A stretch of DNA of 64,000 nucleotides from Caulobacter zeae (lineage in GTDB: Bacteria > Pseudomonadota > Alphaproteobacteria > Caulobacterales > Caulobacteraceae): positions 1 to 64,000 of the forward strand of contig NZ_PJRS01000022.1 in NCBI RefSeq assembly GCF_002858925.1, read 5' to 3'. Within the stretch, counting starts at the first letter, position 1; each line of letters starts with the position of its first letter. Shown here in pieces: positions 54,501 to 63,938 of this stretch. The position numbers and the translations under genes were made by a program. The notes beneath the pieces were generated by a model, which ran no database searches, was not told where the DNA came from, and worked only from the letters and a program-made list of their open reading frames with translations.

Positions 54501-55802
54501 ATGACGGCCATTGCCTGCCTGCGTATCCTGCTCACCGCCGCGGAGACGGCGGGCGCCAGCGTTCCCCCCGCCCATGTGGAGGCGGCCGCCGACCTCTATC
54601 TCAAGCACCGCTGGAAGCACCCGCGCCGCTACGGCGTCGTCGCGCCCCTGGCCTTCGTGCTGGCCGACACCAAGGCCGAGCGTCTCGATCCGGAAGAGAT
54701 GCAGGCCCTGGCCGTCGAGCTGGAGACCTCGCTGTTCCCCGGCCGCAAGAGCGGCCAGGTCTGCCTGATGACCTTCGAGGGCGACGAGAACGCGGTGCTG
54801 CAATTCGCCAGCCTGTCGCAGGGCGACCTGGCCGGGCTGATGGCGGGTCGCGGCTATTCCGGCGCCCCGGGCCATGTGCAGGTGATCACCGCCGAAGAGA
54901 TTCGCGCCGTCCCCAGCGCCCCGCCGGAAGCGCGGCCCGCGCCGCAGGCCAAGCCGGCCGCGACCACCGCGCCGATCGAGACGCCGCCCAAGGCCAAGCC
55001 GGCGCCGGCCAAGTCCGCCGCGCCGGTCCGCCCGGTCGCCGCCGTCCCGCCGCCCAAGCCGGCCGCGCCGGCCGCGCCGCCCAAGCCGGCCGCGCCGGCC
55101 GCGCCGCTGACCACCGGCTGGCGCGCGATCTACCACCTGCCCACCGAAAGCGTCGTTGGCGCGGTCCTGGGCCACAAGGCCGACCTGGCCGCCCCGCGTC
55201 CGGAAGAGGATGGCGAGTTGCTCGCCCGCGACCTCACCGGCCTCAACGACGCCCAGTTCGGCTTCCCGACGGTCAAGACCGGCGAAGGCGCCCTCTTCCT
55301 GCCGCTCAGTTTCTGGAACCTGACGACCCCGGCCTCGCAGGAGGCCTACAAGCGTCGCCTGTCGCGCTATCCGCTGGACCTGCAACCGCGCCTGGGGGCC
55401 ACCGTCTACGACACCCCGCGCGAGCCCTCGATGGGCCTGCTGCAGCAGATCCGCGCCTTCCTGCAGGGCTCGTTCGCCTATATCGACCTCTGCATCTCCG
55501 ATCCGAACTTCCCGGTGAACACCCTGCCGGGCGACATCGCCTCGAGCATCACTCTGGAGCTGCGCGACGAGCCCGACGCCGAGCGGATCAAGGCCATCGC
55601 CCTCTTCGCCTCGCGCCAGTCGGTCTACCGCGCCAAGGGCGTGCACCAGGGCGTGCTGGGCGTGCGCAACGCCAAGGAACTGGACGCCTGCCGCGCCGCG
55701 GGGCTGGCCTATGTAACCGGCCTGGCCGTCAGCGCCCTGCTCGACAAGCCGCCGGCCCTGGGCGCCAATCCGGCCGACACCCTGCCGCTACAGGCGGCTT
55801 AG
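54501..55802 (+). CDS. tandem paralogue A, possible EAL-derived protein
   Basis: I cannot assign a function to this 433-residue cytoplasmic protein. The N-terminal domain (about 1-135) begins MTAIACLRILLTAAETAGAS, the same start as the next gene. A Pro/Ala-rich linker of about 70 residues follows (PKPAAPAAPPKPAAPAAP). The C-terminal domain (about 205-433) shows the strand/helix rhythm of EAL domains: FLPLSFWNLTTPASQEAYKR, AYIDLCISDPNFPVN and a closing RAAGLAYVTGLAVSALLDKP, without the EAL or DDFGTG catalytic motifs. The start at 54501 aligns with its neighbour; a TTG upstream is less likely. Confidence 0.78.
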   Translation: MTAIACLRILLTAAETAGASVPPAHVEAAADLYLKHRWKHPRRYGVVAPLAFVLADTKAERLDPEEMQALAVELETSLFPGRKSGQVCLMTFEGDENAVLQFASLSQGDLAGLMAGRGYSGAPGHVQVITAEEIRAVPSAPPEARPAPQAKPAATTAPIETPPKAKPAPAKSAAPVRPVAAVPPPKPAAPAAPPKPAAPAAPLTTGWRAIYHLPTESVVGAVLGHKADLAAPRPEEDGELLARDLTGLNDAQFGFPTVKTGEGALFLPLSFWNLTTPASQEAYKRRLSRYPLDLQPRLGATVYDTPREPSMGLLQQIRAFLQGSFAYIDLCISDPNFPVNTLPGDIASSITLELRDEPDAERIKAIALFASRQSVYRAKGVHQGVLGVRNAKELDACRAAGLAYVTGLAVSALLDKPPALGANPADTLPLQAA

Positions 55803-55937
55803 GGGTCATTTGGCGTGTGGCGGACGCCGAAACCGCTGGCACCTTCGGTTGCCACGCCTTGGAAAACCAGCGTTCGCGACGCTGGGTCGCAGCCGACCTA
55901 TAACGCGTGATAACCACCGCTGCGCAACCTGGGCGGC

Positions 55938-57134
55938 ATGACCGCCATCGCCTGCCTGAAGGTCTTCGTCGGCGAAGACCCCGTCGAGACCGAGCGTAAC
56001 GCCGCCCTGATCGCCAAGGTCGCCGGCGACTACCTGAAGGGCGCGTGGCTGGCCCCGCGCCGCCACGGCCTGGTCGCGCCGTTCTCGTTCGTACTGGCCG
56101 ATCCGCGCGCCACGCGGCTCGACGCCCGCGAACTGCAAGCCCTGGCCCGGGCGCTGCAACACAAGCTGTTCGGCGACGACGACGACGGCGAGATCGTCAT
56201 GCTGATGTTCGAGGGCGACCAGCACGAGGTGATGCGCTTCGCCGGCCTGCCGCCCCGCCAATTGTCGCTGCTGCTGGCTGGCGAGGAAGACGCCTCGCTG
56301 GCCGGACGGGTCTGCCGCATCACCCCGCGCGACGTCCGCTCGGTCATGCCCTTCGGCGGGCCGATCGCCGGCGTGCCGACCATGGAGGCCCTGGCCCGCC
56401 TGTGTCCGCGCCCGCCGCCGGCCCGGGTGGCCTGGCGCGGCGTCTATCACGTCGGCCGCGAACTGTTCGTCGGCAATGTCGGGGTCTGGCGCGAAGCCGG
56501 GCTCGCCGGGCGTCCCTACGAGATCTATGTCGACGGCCAGCGCCAGCAGCATGACCTGGCGATCCTCAAGGCGGCGATCGCCGCCATCGGCCCCAACTCG
56601 GGGGTCACCTACCTGCCGATCGGCTTCTCCTCGGCGCTGAAGCCCTCGCTGCGCGCCGAACTGGAAGCCTGCCTGCGCACCCTGCCCCGCGACCTGCGCG
56701 GACGGCTGGCGGCGGGGGTCTACGGCGTGCCGCGCGCGCCATCGTTCGTGGCCCTGGGCCAGATGAAGGCGTTCCTGGACCCCTATTTCAGCCGCGTGGA
56801 CCTGCGCATCAGCGATCCGGCCTTCAAGGTCGACGACCTGGCGCCAGGCCTGGCCGCCAGCGTCACCTTCACCCCCGAGGGCGAGGTCGAGGCCAGCCGC
56901 ATCGCCGCCATCGGCCGCTTCCTCAAGGACGCTCCGGCCTATCGCCGCCGCCAGGTCTGGCAGGGCGTCAGCGACCTGCGCAGCCCCCGCGAACTGCTCG
57001 CCGCCCTCGACCAGGGCGCCCCGTTCGTCAGCGGCCCGATGATCACCGACCTCCTGGAAGCCCCGGTCAACGTCACGCCCTACGCCAAGGGCCAGCTGCC
57101 GCTCTACGGCTGGACGGCCGAGGCCGCGGCCTGA
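55938..57134 (+). CDS. tandem paralogue B, possible EAL-derived protein
   Basis: This 398-residue paralogue of the preceding gene shares the start MTAIACLKVFVGEDP and the KGAWLAPRRHGLVAPFSFVL block (compare KHRWKHPRRYGVVAPLAFVL). It also shares a C-terminal half with YLPIGFSSALKPSLRAELEA, SRVDLRISDPAFKVDDLAPG and a final LAALDQGAPFVSGPMITDLL. It lacks the Pro/Ala linker. The catalytic residues of EAL phosphodiesterases are not evident. Cyclic di-GMP binding, protein interaction or an unrelated fold are all possible. About 135 bases separate the two genes, on the same strand. Confidence 0.78.
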   Translation: MTAIACLKVFVGEDPVETERNAALIAKVAGDYLKGAWLAPRRHGLVAPFSFVLADPRATRLDARELQALARALQHKLFGDDDDGEIVMLMFEGDQHEVMRFAGLPPRQLSLLLAGEEDASLAGRVCRITPRDVRSVMPFGGPIAGVPTMEALARLCPRPPPARVAWRGVYHVGRELFVGNVGVWREAGLAGRPYEIYVDGQRQQHDLAILKAAIAAIGPNSGVTYLPIGFSSALKPSLRAELEACLRTLPRDLRGRLAAGVYGVPRAPSFVALGQMKAFLDPYFSRVDLRISDPAFKVDDLAPGLAASVTFTPEGEVEASRIAAIGRFLKDAPAYRRRQVWQGVSDLRSPRELLAALDQGAPFVSGPMITDLLEAPVNVTPYAKGQLPLYGWTAEAAA

Positions 57135-57137
57135 GCC

Positions 57138-57539
57138 CTATTCGTCCCAGGTCAGCACCACGCTCTCGACCGAGCGCTCGTGCGGGCCGTGATAGACCGC
57201 CTCGATGTTGTTGCCGTCCGGGTCCAGCAGAAAGGCGGCGTAGTAGCCTGGATGATACTCACGCTCGCCCGGCCCGCCGTTGTCGCGGCCGCCGGCGGCC
57301 AGGCCCGCTTCGTGGAAGCGCTGCACCGTTTCGCGGTCCTTTGCCTGGAAGGCCAAGTGGATGTGCGTCGCAGGCTCTCCGACATCGACCCACATCTCGT
57401 CGGCGTAGAAGTATTCCCCGCCGTCCACGACGGGCACGCCGATCACCTCGAGCACGGCGGTGTAGAACCGCCTCATGGCCGCGAGGTCCTGGGTGCGCAG
57501 CTGGATATGGTCGATCATGCGACCGCGGTGCATCTGCAT
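57138..57539 (-). CDS. VOC-family (glyoxalase-like) protein
   Basis: This protein of about 133 residues belongs to the vicinal oxygen chelate fold. The metal-site pattern is a His in MIDHIQLRTQDLAAMRRFYT, a His in ATHIHLAFQAKDR and Glu in DPDGNNIEAVYHGP. It resembles glyoxalase/bleomycin-resistance-like proteins; no reaction can be assigned. The start at 57539 is chosen because AGGAG lies six bases upstream; an ATG two codons earlier sits directly on that site. The gene is convergent with paralogue B, three bases away. Confidence 0.85.
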   Translation of the reverse strand: MQMHRGRMIDHIQLRTQDLAAMRRFYTAVLEVIGVPVVDGGEYFYADEMWVDVGEPATHIHLAFQAKDRETVQRFHEAGLAAGGRDNGGPGEREYHPGYYAAFLLDPDGNNIEAVYHGPHERSVESVVLTWDE

Positions 57540-57638
57540 GGGCATCTCCTGTAGCCGGACGGAAAACGCCCCGGCGAAACGCCGGTTCGGCTCTGCTTGG
57601 CTACAGGAGGCCGCGCCGCGGCCTGTCAGCAGGATGCC

Positions 57639-59606
57639 TCAGCGCCGCCCGAACAGCTTCTCAATGTCCGACAGCTTCAGCTCCACATAGGTCGGCCGGC
57701 CGTGGTTGCACTGGCCCGAGTGGGGCGTGGCCTCCATCTCGCGCAGCAGGGCGTTCATCTCGGCGGCGGCCAGGCGGCGGCCGGCGCGGACGCTGCCGTG
57801 GCAGGCCATGGTCGAGCAGACTTCCTCCAGTCGCTCCTTCAGGGCCAGGGCCTGGCCGTTCTCGGCCAGGTCGTCGGCGATGTCGCGCACCAGCCCCGCG
57901 GCGTCGGCCTTACCCAGCAGGGCCGGCGTCTCGCGCACCAGCACCGCGCCGGGACCGAAGCTCTCCAGGACGAGGCCCAGGGCCGACAGCTCCTCGGCGC
58001 GGGCCACCACCCGCTCGGCCTCGGCCGGATCCAGCTCGACCACCTCGGGTAGCAGCAGGGCCTGGCGGGCGACGCCGCCGGCCTCCATCTCGTGCTTCAT
58101 GCGCTCGTAGACGAGGCGCTCGTGGGCGGCGTGCTGGTCGACGATGACCACGCCGTCGCGGGTCTGCGAGACGATGTAGGTCTCGTGCACCTGGGCGCGG
58201 GCTGCGCCCAGCGGGAAGTCGATAGGGTCGAAGGGCTGGGCCGGCGGCTGGTCCTGACCGGGATAGGCCACGGTGGGCGGGGCGTCATAGTCGCCATAGG
58301 CCGCCTCGCGCACGGCGTCGGCGACGCCGCCTCCGAAGCCCCCGCCCATGCCCCCGCCGAGCGTCTGGTAGGCCTCTTCCGGCCGCGCCTCGTGACGGGC
58401 CGAGACGTCGGACAGGCCGGGCAGGTTCATTGCCTGCATGGAGAGGGGGCGCTGGGTCGGCGGCGTCCAGCCGCCCTCGCGCCAAGCCGAGAAGCCGGCC
58501 GGAGACGGGCCCGGCTGGTAGCCCGGGAACACGCTCTGCGGCCGGATGCTGTCCAGCGCCTGTGCGGCCGTGGTGGTAGAGGCGCGGTGGCCGGCGCCCG
58601 CCAGGGCGTGGCGCAGGGCGCCGACGATCAGGCCGCGCACCAGCGACGGATCGCGGAAGCGCACCTCGGCTTTCGCAGGGTGCACGTTGATGTCGACCTC
58701 GGTCGGGTCGAGCGTGACGTAGAGCGCCGCGCTGGGGTGGCGATCACGCGCCAGGAAGTCGGCATAGGCCGCCCGCAGCGCGCCTTGCAGCAAGCGGTCG
58801 CGCACCGGCCGGTCGTTGACGAACAGGTACTGGTGGGCGGCGTTGCCGCGGTTGTAGGTCGGGAGCCCTGCGAACCCCGACAGGCGCACGCCGTCGCGGA
58901 CCTGGTCGATCTCGAGCGCATTGTCCTGGAAGTCGCGGCCCAGCACGGCGGCCAGGCGCGCCAGACGCCCCTGCGGCCCCGGATGCTCGGGCGGCAGGCG
59001 CAGGATGCGACGGCCGTCGATGTCGAGCGAGAAGCCCACCGACTCGTGGGCCATGGCCTGGCGCTTCAGTTCCTCGGTGATCGCCAGGGCCTCGGCGCGC
59101 TCGGACTTCATGAACTTCAGGCGCGCAGGCGTGGCGTAAAACAGGTCGCGCACCTCGATACGGGTGCCATGGTCGCCGGCGAAGGCGGCGGGCGCAACGT
59201 CGTCGACGCGGCCGCCCTCGACCAGGATCGACCAGGCCTCGCGCTGGCCCTTGGCCCGCGAGCTGATCTGAAGGCGCGCCACCGAGCCGATCGACGGCAG
59301 GGCCTCGCCCCGGAAGCCCATGGTGTGGATGCGCAAGAGGTCCCACAGGCCCTCGTCGTCGGGGGCCAGCTTGGAGGTGGCGTGGCGCTCGATGGCCACC
59401 GGCAGTTCCTCGGCGCTCATGCCGCAGCCGTCGTCGGCGACCATGATCCGGGTCAGGCCGCCGCCATGGGCCTCGACCTCGATGCGGGTGGCGCCGGCGT
59501 CGATGGCGTTGTCGACCAGCTCCTTGATGGCGCTCGCGGGCCGCTCGACCACCTCGCCGGCGGCGATGCGGTTGACGGTCTCGGGCGGCAGGCGACGGAT
59601 CGGCAT
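57639..59606 (-). CDS. mutL: DNA mismatch repair protein MutL (endonuclease type)
   Basis: This 655-residue mismatch repair protein has an N-terminal GHKL ATPase (about 1-330; [28 protein letters not shown] and [12 protein letters not shown]). A Gly/Pro-rich linker is followed by a C-terminal dimerisation domain that keeps the endonuclease motifs [22 protein letters not shown] and GQCNHGRPT. It can thus nick the daughter strand after MutS recognition, as expected in bacteria without MutH. The start at [13 protein letters not shown] is the family N-terminus. It is divergent from the TraB-like pair. Confidence 0.96.
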   Translation of the reverse strand: MPIRRLPPETVNRIAAGEVVERPASAIKELVDNAIDAGATRIEVEAHGGGLTRIMVADDGCGMSAEELPVAIERHATSKLAPDDEGLWDLLRIHTMGFRGEALPSIGSVARLQISSRAKGQREAWSILVEGGRVDDVAPAAFAGDHGTRIEVRDLFYATPARLKFMKSERAEALAITEELKRQAMAHESVGFSLDIDGRRILRLPPEHPGPQGRLARLAAVLGRDFQDNALEIDQVRDGVRLSGFAGLPTYNRGNAAHQYLFVNDRPVRDRLLQGALRAAYADFLARDRHPSAALYVTLDPTEVDINVHPAKAEVRFRDPSLVRGLIVGALRHALAGAGHRASTTTAAQALDSIRPQSVFPGYQPGPSPAGFSAWREGGWTPPTQRPLSMQAMNLPGLSDVSARHEARPEEAYQTLGGGMGGGFGGGVADAVREAAYGDYDAPPTVAYPGQDQPPAQPFDPIDFPLGAARAQVHETYIVSQTRDGVVIVDQHAAHERLVYERMKHEMEAGGVARQALLLPEVVELDPAEAERVVARAEELSALGLVLESFGPGAVLVRETPALLGKADAAGLVRDIADDLAENGQALALKERLEEVCSTMACHGSVRAGRRLAAAEMNALLREMEATPHSGQCNHGRPTYVELKLSDIEKLFGRR

Positions 59607-59751
59607 CGAAATCGGACTTTCAGCGCAGCCGGGCAGCGCGGGCGAGCCCTGCATTGCGGCGACTTAATTTGACCGCCCCGGTTGAGAACGGTTCAGCTTG
59701 CGGCGACCCGTCATCCTAGAACGATTCCAGACCCGCCGAGGACGAGAGATA

Positions 59752-60750
59752 GTGATCCGCCGCATAGCCGCAGCTCCCGCCGTCGCCGGTTTTCTCCTCG
59801 CTCTCTGCGCTGGCCCTGCTCTCGCCCAGCAGGCGGTCGACGCCTCCGGGCCGATCGACCTTAATCGCGTCGACCCCAACGAGAACCTGGTCGAGGAGCT
59901 GGTGGTCAACGCCCGCCTGCCGGGGCCCGCCTGGTGGAAGGTCAGCGACGGCGACACCACCGTCTACGTGCTGGGCGTACCGGCCATGGTTCCCACCGAC
60001 ACCAAGGCCGACGAGTCCGTGCTGCGCCGCCGCCTCGACGGCGCCAACGTGCTGATCATGGGCCAGGAGGCCGACGTCAGCGTCGTGCGCCTGATCGCCC
60101 TGGCCGTGGGCGGCCGCAAGCTGTTCGTATCTGAACAGCCGATGCGCCAGACCCTCTCGCCCGAGCTGCGCGAACGGCTGGAGGCCCGGCTGAAGGTCAT
60201 GAAGCAGAAGCCGGACTCCATGGACGACACCAAGCCCGCCTTCGCCGGCTTCATGGTCGCCAACAGCCAGGACGGCAGCGTGTCGATCAGCGTGGGCGGC
60301 GTCACCGACCGCATCCGCGACATCGCCAGGAGCCAGGACCTGGCCAAGCGTCCCCGTATCCAGAACCTGCCCGGCTACAGCCTGGTCGACGCCATCAAGG
60401 CGCTGGCGACCGCGCCGCAGCCGTTGCAGACGCTTTGCCTCGACGCCGGCCTGCGCCAGGCCGAGAGCGGCCAGGGCGGGATCAAAGACACCGCCAGGCG
60501 CTGGTCGGAGGGCCAGGTGCGCGACGTGGTCGCGGCCGATCGCGGCTTCCAGCGCTGCCTGGACTCCACGCCCTCCATCGCCCGCGAACTTCGCGAGGGC
60601 CGCGACGATGCGGTGGAGGCCATCGAGGTCGCCCTGAAAAAGCCGGGAAAGGCGGTTGCCGTCATCGAACTGCGTTCGCTGCTGGCACGAGACGGCGTCC
60701 TCGACCAGCTGCGGGCCAAGGGGTTCAAAGTCACGACGCCGGACGAATGA
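59752..60750 (+). CDS. secreted TraB/GumN-like protein, copy 1
   Basis: This 332-residue exported protein starts at a GTG that begins a signal peptide (IRRIAAAPAVAGFLLALC, cleaved after ALAQQ). The mature part has ELVVNARLPGPAWWKVSDGD followed by TTVYVLGVPAMVPTD, the TraB/GumN beta-strand pattern. The family's GxxH metal motif is missing: the position reads GVPA. The protein ends LRAKGFKVTTPD. It is followed 26 bases later by a paralogue with the same core, forming a tandem operon. It probably acts in the periplasm. The function is unknown; loss of the His suggests a non-enzymatic role. Confidence 0.8.
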   Translation: MIRRIAAAPAVAGFLLALCAGPALAQQAVDASGPIDLNRVDPNENLVEELVVNARLPGPAWWKVSDGDTTVYVLGVPAMVPTDTKADESVLRRRLDGANVLIMGQEADVSVVRLIALAVGGRKLFVSEQPMRQTLSPELRERLEARLKVMKQKPDSMDDTKPAFAGFMVANSQDGSVSISVGGVTDRIRDIARSQDLAKRPRIQNLPGYSLVDAIKALATAPQPLQTLCLDAGLRQAESGQGGIKDTARRWSEGQVRDVVAADRGFQRCLDSTPSIARELREGRDDAVEAIEVALKKPGKAVAVIELRSLLARDGVLDQLRAKGFKVTTPDE

Positions 60751-60776
60751 TCCGGCGCCGATCAGGGGGAAACATC

Positions 60777-61742
60777 ATGCGTAGGCGCCTGGCGGCCATA
60801 GCCGCGCTCACGGCCTTGATCGCCGCCTCTTCCACCCACGCCCAGGCGCCGCCGGAAACCCTGGTGATCGACGACCCGGAGGCCAACGTGGTCGAGGAGC
60901 TGGTGGTCAACGCCAAGCTGCCCGGCCCGGCCTGGTGGAAGGTCAGCGACGGCGACACCACGGTCTACATCCTGGGCGTTCCGGGCGCGGTCCCCAAGGG
61001 CATGACCTGGGACACCTCGGTCCTCGACCGGCGACTGGACGGGGCCTTTGCGCTGATCACGCCGCCCCAGGCCCGAGCGGGCCTGACCGACCTGCCGGCC
61101 CTGCTGTCGATGCGCAGCAAGCTGAAGGCAGAGCGCCCCCTCGATCAGGTCGCGCCGAACCTGGCTCCGCGCCTTGCCAGGGCCTGGGCGGCGACAGGCC
61201 ACAAGGACGACGGCTGGAAGGACTGGAAGCCGCTGGGCGCGGGCCTGATGCTGGCGGGCTACGCCGTAAAGAGCAGCGGCCTGACCAGCGCCGAACCCGA
61301 AAAGGCGATCGAGAAGCTGGCCCGCAAGCACAAGGTCAAGGCGAAGCCGGCCGCCGTCTACAAGGCCATGCCGATGATCAAGACCCTGGTGAAGCAGCAC
61401 TCGGAAGAAGCCGGCCTGATCTGCCTGGAGGGCGTGATCGACGAGGTCGAAGCCGGCCCCGAGCCGGTGCGCCGGGCCGCCCGCGCCTGGGCCAACGGCG
61501 AGGTCCGCGCCGCTGTCCACGCCCCGCGCCAGGGCCAGCGCTGCGTCATGGCCTTGCCTGGCATGGCCGAGGAGTTCCGCCGTATGTCGGCCGCCCAGGT
61601 CGAGGCGGTGTCTCAGGCCATGAAGACCCCCGGCAAGGCGGTGGCGGTGTTCTCGCTGCGCGGCCTGGTGGCCGAGGACGGGGTGTTTCAGAAGCTGCGC
61701 GAGCGGGGCTTCAAGGTGACCACGCCCGACAGCGCCAGCTAG
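60777..61742 (+). CDS. secreted TraB/GumN-like protein, copy 2
   Basis: This 321-residue paralogue of copy 1 has its own signal peptide (RRLAAIAALTALIAASSTHA) and the near-identical block ELVVNAKLPGPAWWKVSDGD followed by TTVYILGVPGAVP. Here too the GxxH motif is replaced (GVPG). It ends LRERGFKVTTPDSAS, like copy 1. GGGGGA lies seven bases before its ATG. The two copies diverge strongly between the conserved N- and C-terminal blocks, so the duplication is not recent. Convergent with the HtrA-like protease gene, ten bases apart. Confidence 0.8.
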   Translation: MRRRLAAIAALTALIAASSTHAQAPPETLVIDDPEANVVEELVVNAKLPGPAWWKVSDGDTTVYILGVPGAVPKGMTWDTSVLDRRLDGAFALITPPQARAGLTDLPALLSMRSKLKAERPLDQVAPNLAPRLARAWAATGHKDDGWKDWKPLGAGLMLAGYAVKSSGLTSAEPEKAIEKLARKHKVKAKPAAVYKAMPMIKTLVKQHSEEAGLICLEGVIDEVEAGPEPVRRAARAWANGEVRAAVHAPRQGQRCVMALPGMAEEFRRMSAAQVEAVSQAMKTPGKAVAVFSLRGLVAEDGVFQKLRERGFKVTTPDSAS

Positions 61743-61752
61743 CCGCCGCCTC

Positions 61753-62835
61753 CTACCCGCCCCTGCGCCTCAGGCGCGGCGTGATGGTCGTGGTCATCAG
61801 CCGGCCTTCGCGGATCAGGGTGAAGGGCGTGGCCACGTCGATGCAGGCGTGGTCCAGCGCCCGCAGCAGGTCGTCGAGGCCGGTCAGCGGCCGCTCGCCG
61901 GCCCTGACCAGCAGGTCGCCGGCCCGCACGCCGGCCCTGGCGGCGGGACCGCCCGGGTCGGCCTGGGCGACGAACACCGCATAGCCCTGGGTGACGCCGG
62001 TCGAGCGGGCCAGCAGCGGCGGCAGCGGCGCCTGCTGGGCGACGACGCCGATCGAGGCCCGCCGCACCTGGCCATGGGCCAGAAGCTCGCCGATCACGAA
62101 GCGGGCGGTGTTGGCCGCCACGGCGAAGCACAGGCCCGGATAGCCGGCGATGACGGCGGTGGCCACGCCCACCACCTCGCCGTTCGAGGCCACCAGCGGC
62201 CCGCCGCTATTGCCGGGATTGAGCGCCGCGTCGGTCTGGATCAGGTCCTCGATCAGCCGGCCGCGCTCACCGCGCAAGGACCGGCCGAGCGCCGAGACCA
62301 CGCCGGTGGTCACGGTAGCCTCGAACCCCAGCGGCGCGCCGATGGCGATCACCAGCTGACCGCGCCGCAGCGCCTTGGAGTTCCCCAACCGCACCACGGG
62401 CAGGTCGACGGCCTGGTCGATCTTCAACAGGGCGAGATCGGTGTCGGGATCGTCGCCGATGCAGCGGGCCGTCAGGCTGCGCCCCTCGGCGGTGACCGCC
62501 ACGAAGCGGCGCGCGCCCTGCACCACGTGGCTGTTGGTCAGGACGATCCCGCCCTCGGCCACCACGAAGCCCGAACCCACGCCCTGCACATTGGCGTCGT
62601 CCAGCATCGGGTGGATGCGCAGGACGCTTGGCCCCACCGTCTCGACGGCGCGGACCACGGCGTTGGAATAGGCGTCCAGCAGGTCGCCCTCGTCGACGCG
62701 GGGCGGCGCGGGCGGCGGACCGCTTCCTGCGTCGAACACGAACTGGGCCTCGGCCGGCCAGGCCAGGATCTCGCGGGCCCGCATCGGACACGGCCGCCTG
62801 GCCCTCGCGAACAGCTCGTACTTGCGCGCCTTCAT
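61753..62835 (-). CDS. HtrA/DegP-like serine protease without signal peptide
   Basis: This 360-residue trypsin-like protease has the triad His103 (LTNSHVVQG), Asp133 (DPDTDLALLKI) and Ser210 (NPGNSGGPL), with one C-terminal PDZ domain (about 260-350; DPGGPAARAGVRAGDLLVRA). No signal peptide or membrane anchor is visible: the N-terminus is MKARKYELFARARRPCPMRA. It would therefore stay in the cytoplasm, unlike DegP and DegS, unless the real start is different. A second ATG at 62784 does not create a signal peptide either. It may degrade or hold misfolded proteins. Confidence 0.88.
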   Translation of the reverse strand: MKARKYELFARARRPCPMRAREILAWPAEAQFVFDAGSGPPPAPPRVDEGDLLDAYSNAVVRAVETVGPSVLRIHPMLDDANVQGVGSGFVVAEGGIVLTNSHVVQGARRFVAVTAEGRSLTARCIGDDPDTDLALLKIDQAVDLPVVRLGNSKALRRGQLVIAIGAPLGFEATVTTGVVSALGRSLRGERGRLIEDLIQTDAALNPGNSGGPLVASNGEVVGVATAVIAGYPGLCFAVAANTARFVIGELLAHGQVRRASIGVVAQQAPLPPLLARSTGVTQGYAVFVAQADPGGPAARAGVRAGDLLVRAGERPLTGLDDLLRALDHACIDVATPFTLIREGRLMTTTITPRLRRRGG

Positions 62836-62915
62836 CCCCCGCCCCCCGACGGCAATTGGCGGCCACCGCCGGGGGACAAGGTTAACGACGGCGGCGCTTG
62901 CCGATCAAGCCCGGC

Positions 62916-63938
62916 TCATTGCGGAGCCTGGGCGATCGTGGTGGGGCCCACGCTCGCCACCGGGATCAAGAAGCCCGCCGGCCTTGGCGGCGGCGAAGGC
63001 GGCGCAACCGCCGGCGAGGCCAGGCCGGCGCCGGCCGCGTCGTTGACGCACTGGGCGGTGTCGATCATCGCGTGCTGGCCCAGGCAGAAGACGTCCTCGT
63101 AGTGCGGTCCAGCGACGGCCAGGCACTGGTAGAGGTTCAGCTTGGCGATCTTCATGCAGAAGCTGGCCTTCTTCTCGCTCAGCACCGGCGCCAGGCGAGC
63201 CACGTCGGCGTCGCCCGCCGCGTCGAGCACGGCCAAGGCCGCCAGGGCCGCCGACCGCACCGTCACCGGCGTGAACGCCCGGCCGCCCTCGGCGAAGCCG
63301 CCGCCCGCGCCGGTGGCGGCCTGGATCAGGCGCCCGGCGTCTTCCTGGCCGGGCGCGAACACCGTCGCCGACAGCTGCTTGACCCGCGCCAGACGCCCGG
63401 CGGTGTCGGCCACCGCGCCCTTCGACCAGGTCTCGCGCTGGATGTCGTAGGCCGACTGCTTGACCGCCTTGCCGGCCACCGCCAGCGGCGCGCCGCGCCC
63501 CTGCAGGGCCATCTGCGCCCGCGCGGCGGCCAGGCCCACGCCCTCGATCTCGACCACGCTCTCGGGCGAGGCCAGAAGGCGCTCGACCAGCGCCTCGCGC
63601 GAGGTCTGGCGGGCCGCCTCACGCACGCCGTCGATGAAGGCCGGCTCCTGCAACGCCGCGATGGCGCCATAGGCGATCATGCCCGTCTCCAGTTGCTCGG
63701 CCTTGTAGGCCGAACCGGCGACCAGGGCCCGAGCCACGCCGTCGCCGTTGGTGAACACCGCCGGCGAGATCGACCCCGCTCCTCGTGTATAGGTCTCGAA
63801 GGCGCTGGCCGCGGCCACCACGTCCCCGGCCAGGCTGACGCCCGGCGCCTCACGTTCCTGGCGAGCGCTCGCCAGACCGCCCATGGCCAGGACAGCTGCC
63901 GCCGCGCCCGCCACCATCCAATGCTTGTTCCACGCCAT
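62916..63938 (-). CDS. secreted protein of unknown function
   Basis: I do not recognise this 340-residue protein. It has a signal peptide (HWMVAGAAAAVLAMGGLASA) and a long Ala-rich helical mature domain. Four cysteines cluster in the C-terminal third (SFCMKIAKLNLYQCLAVAGP, VFCLGQHAMI, TAQCVNDAAG), suggesting two disulfides, before a Pro-rich tail. The cysteine spacing hints at a periplasmic helical repeat. It lies 80 bases upstream of the HtrA-like gene on the same strand and may be cotranscribed with it. The final 62 bases of the window, upstream of this gene, hold nothing I can identify. Confidence 0.75.
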   Translation of the reverse strand: MAWNKHWMVAGAAAAVLAMGGLASARQEREAPGVSLAGDVVAAASAFETYTRGAGSISPAVFTNGDGVARALVAGSAYKAEQLETGMIAYGAIAALQEPAFIDGVREAARQTSREALVERLLASPESVVEIEGVGLAAARAQMALQGRGAPLAVAGKAVKQSAYDIQRETWSKGAVADTAGRLARVKQLSATVFAPGQEDAGRLIQAATGAGGGFAEGGRAFTPVTVRSAALAALAVLDAAGDADVARLAPVLSEKKASFCMKIAKLNLYQCLAVAGPHYEDVFCLGQHAMIDTAQCVNDAAGAGLASPAVAPPSPPPRPAGFLIPVASVGPTTIAQAPQ

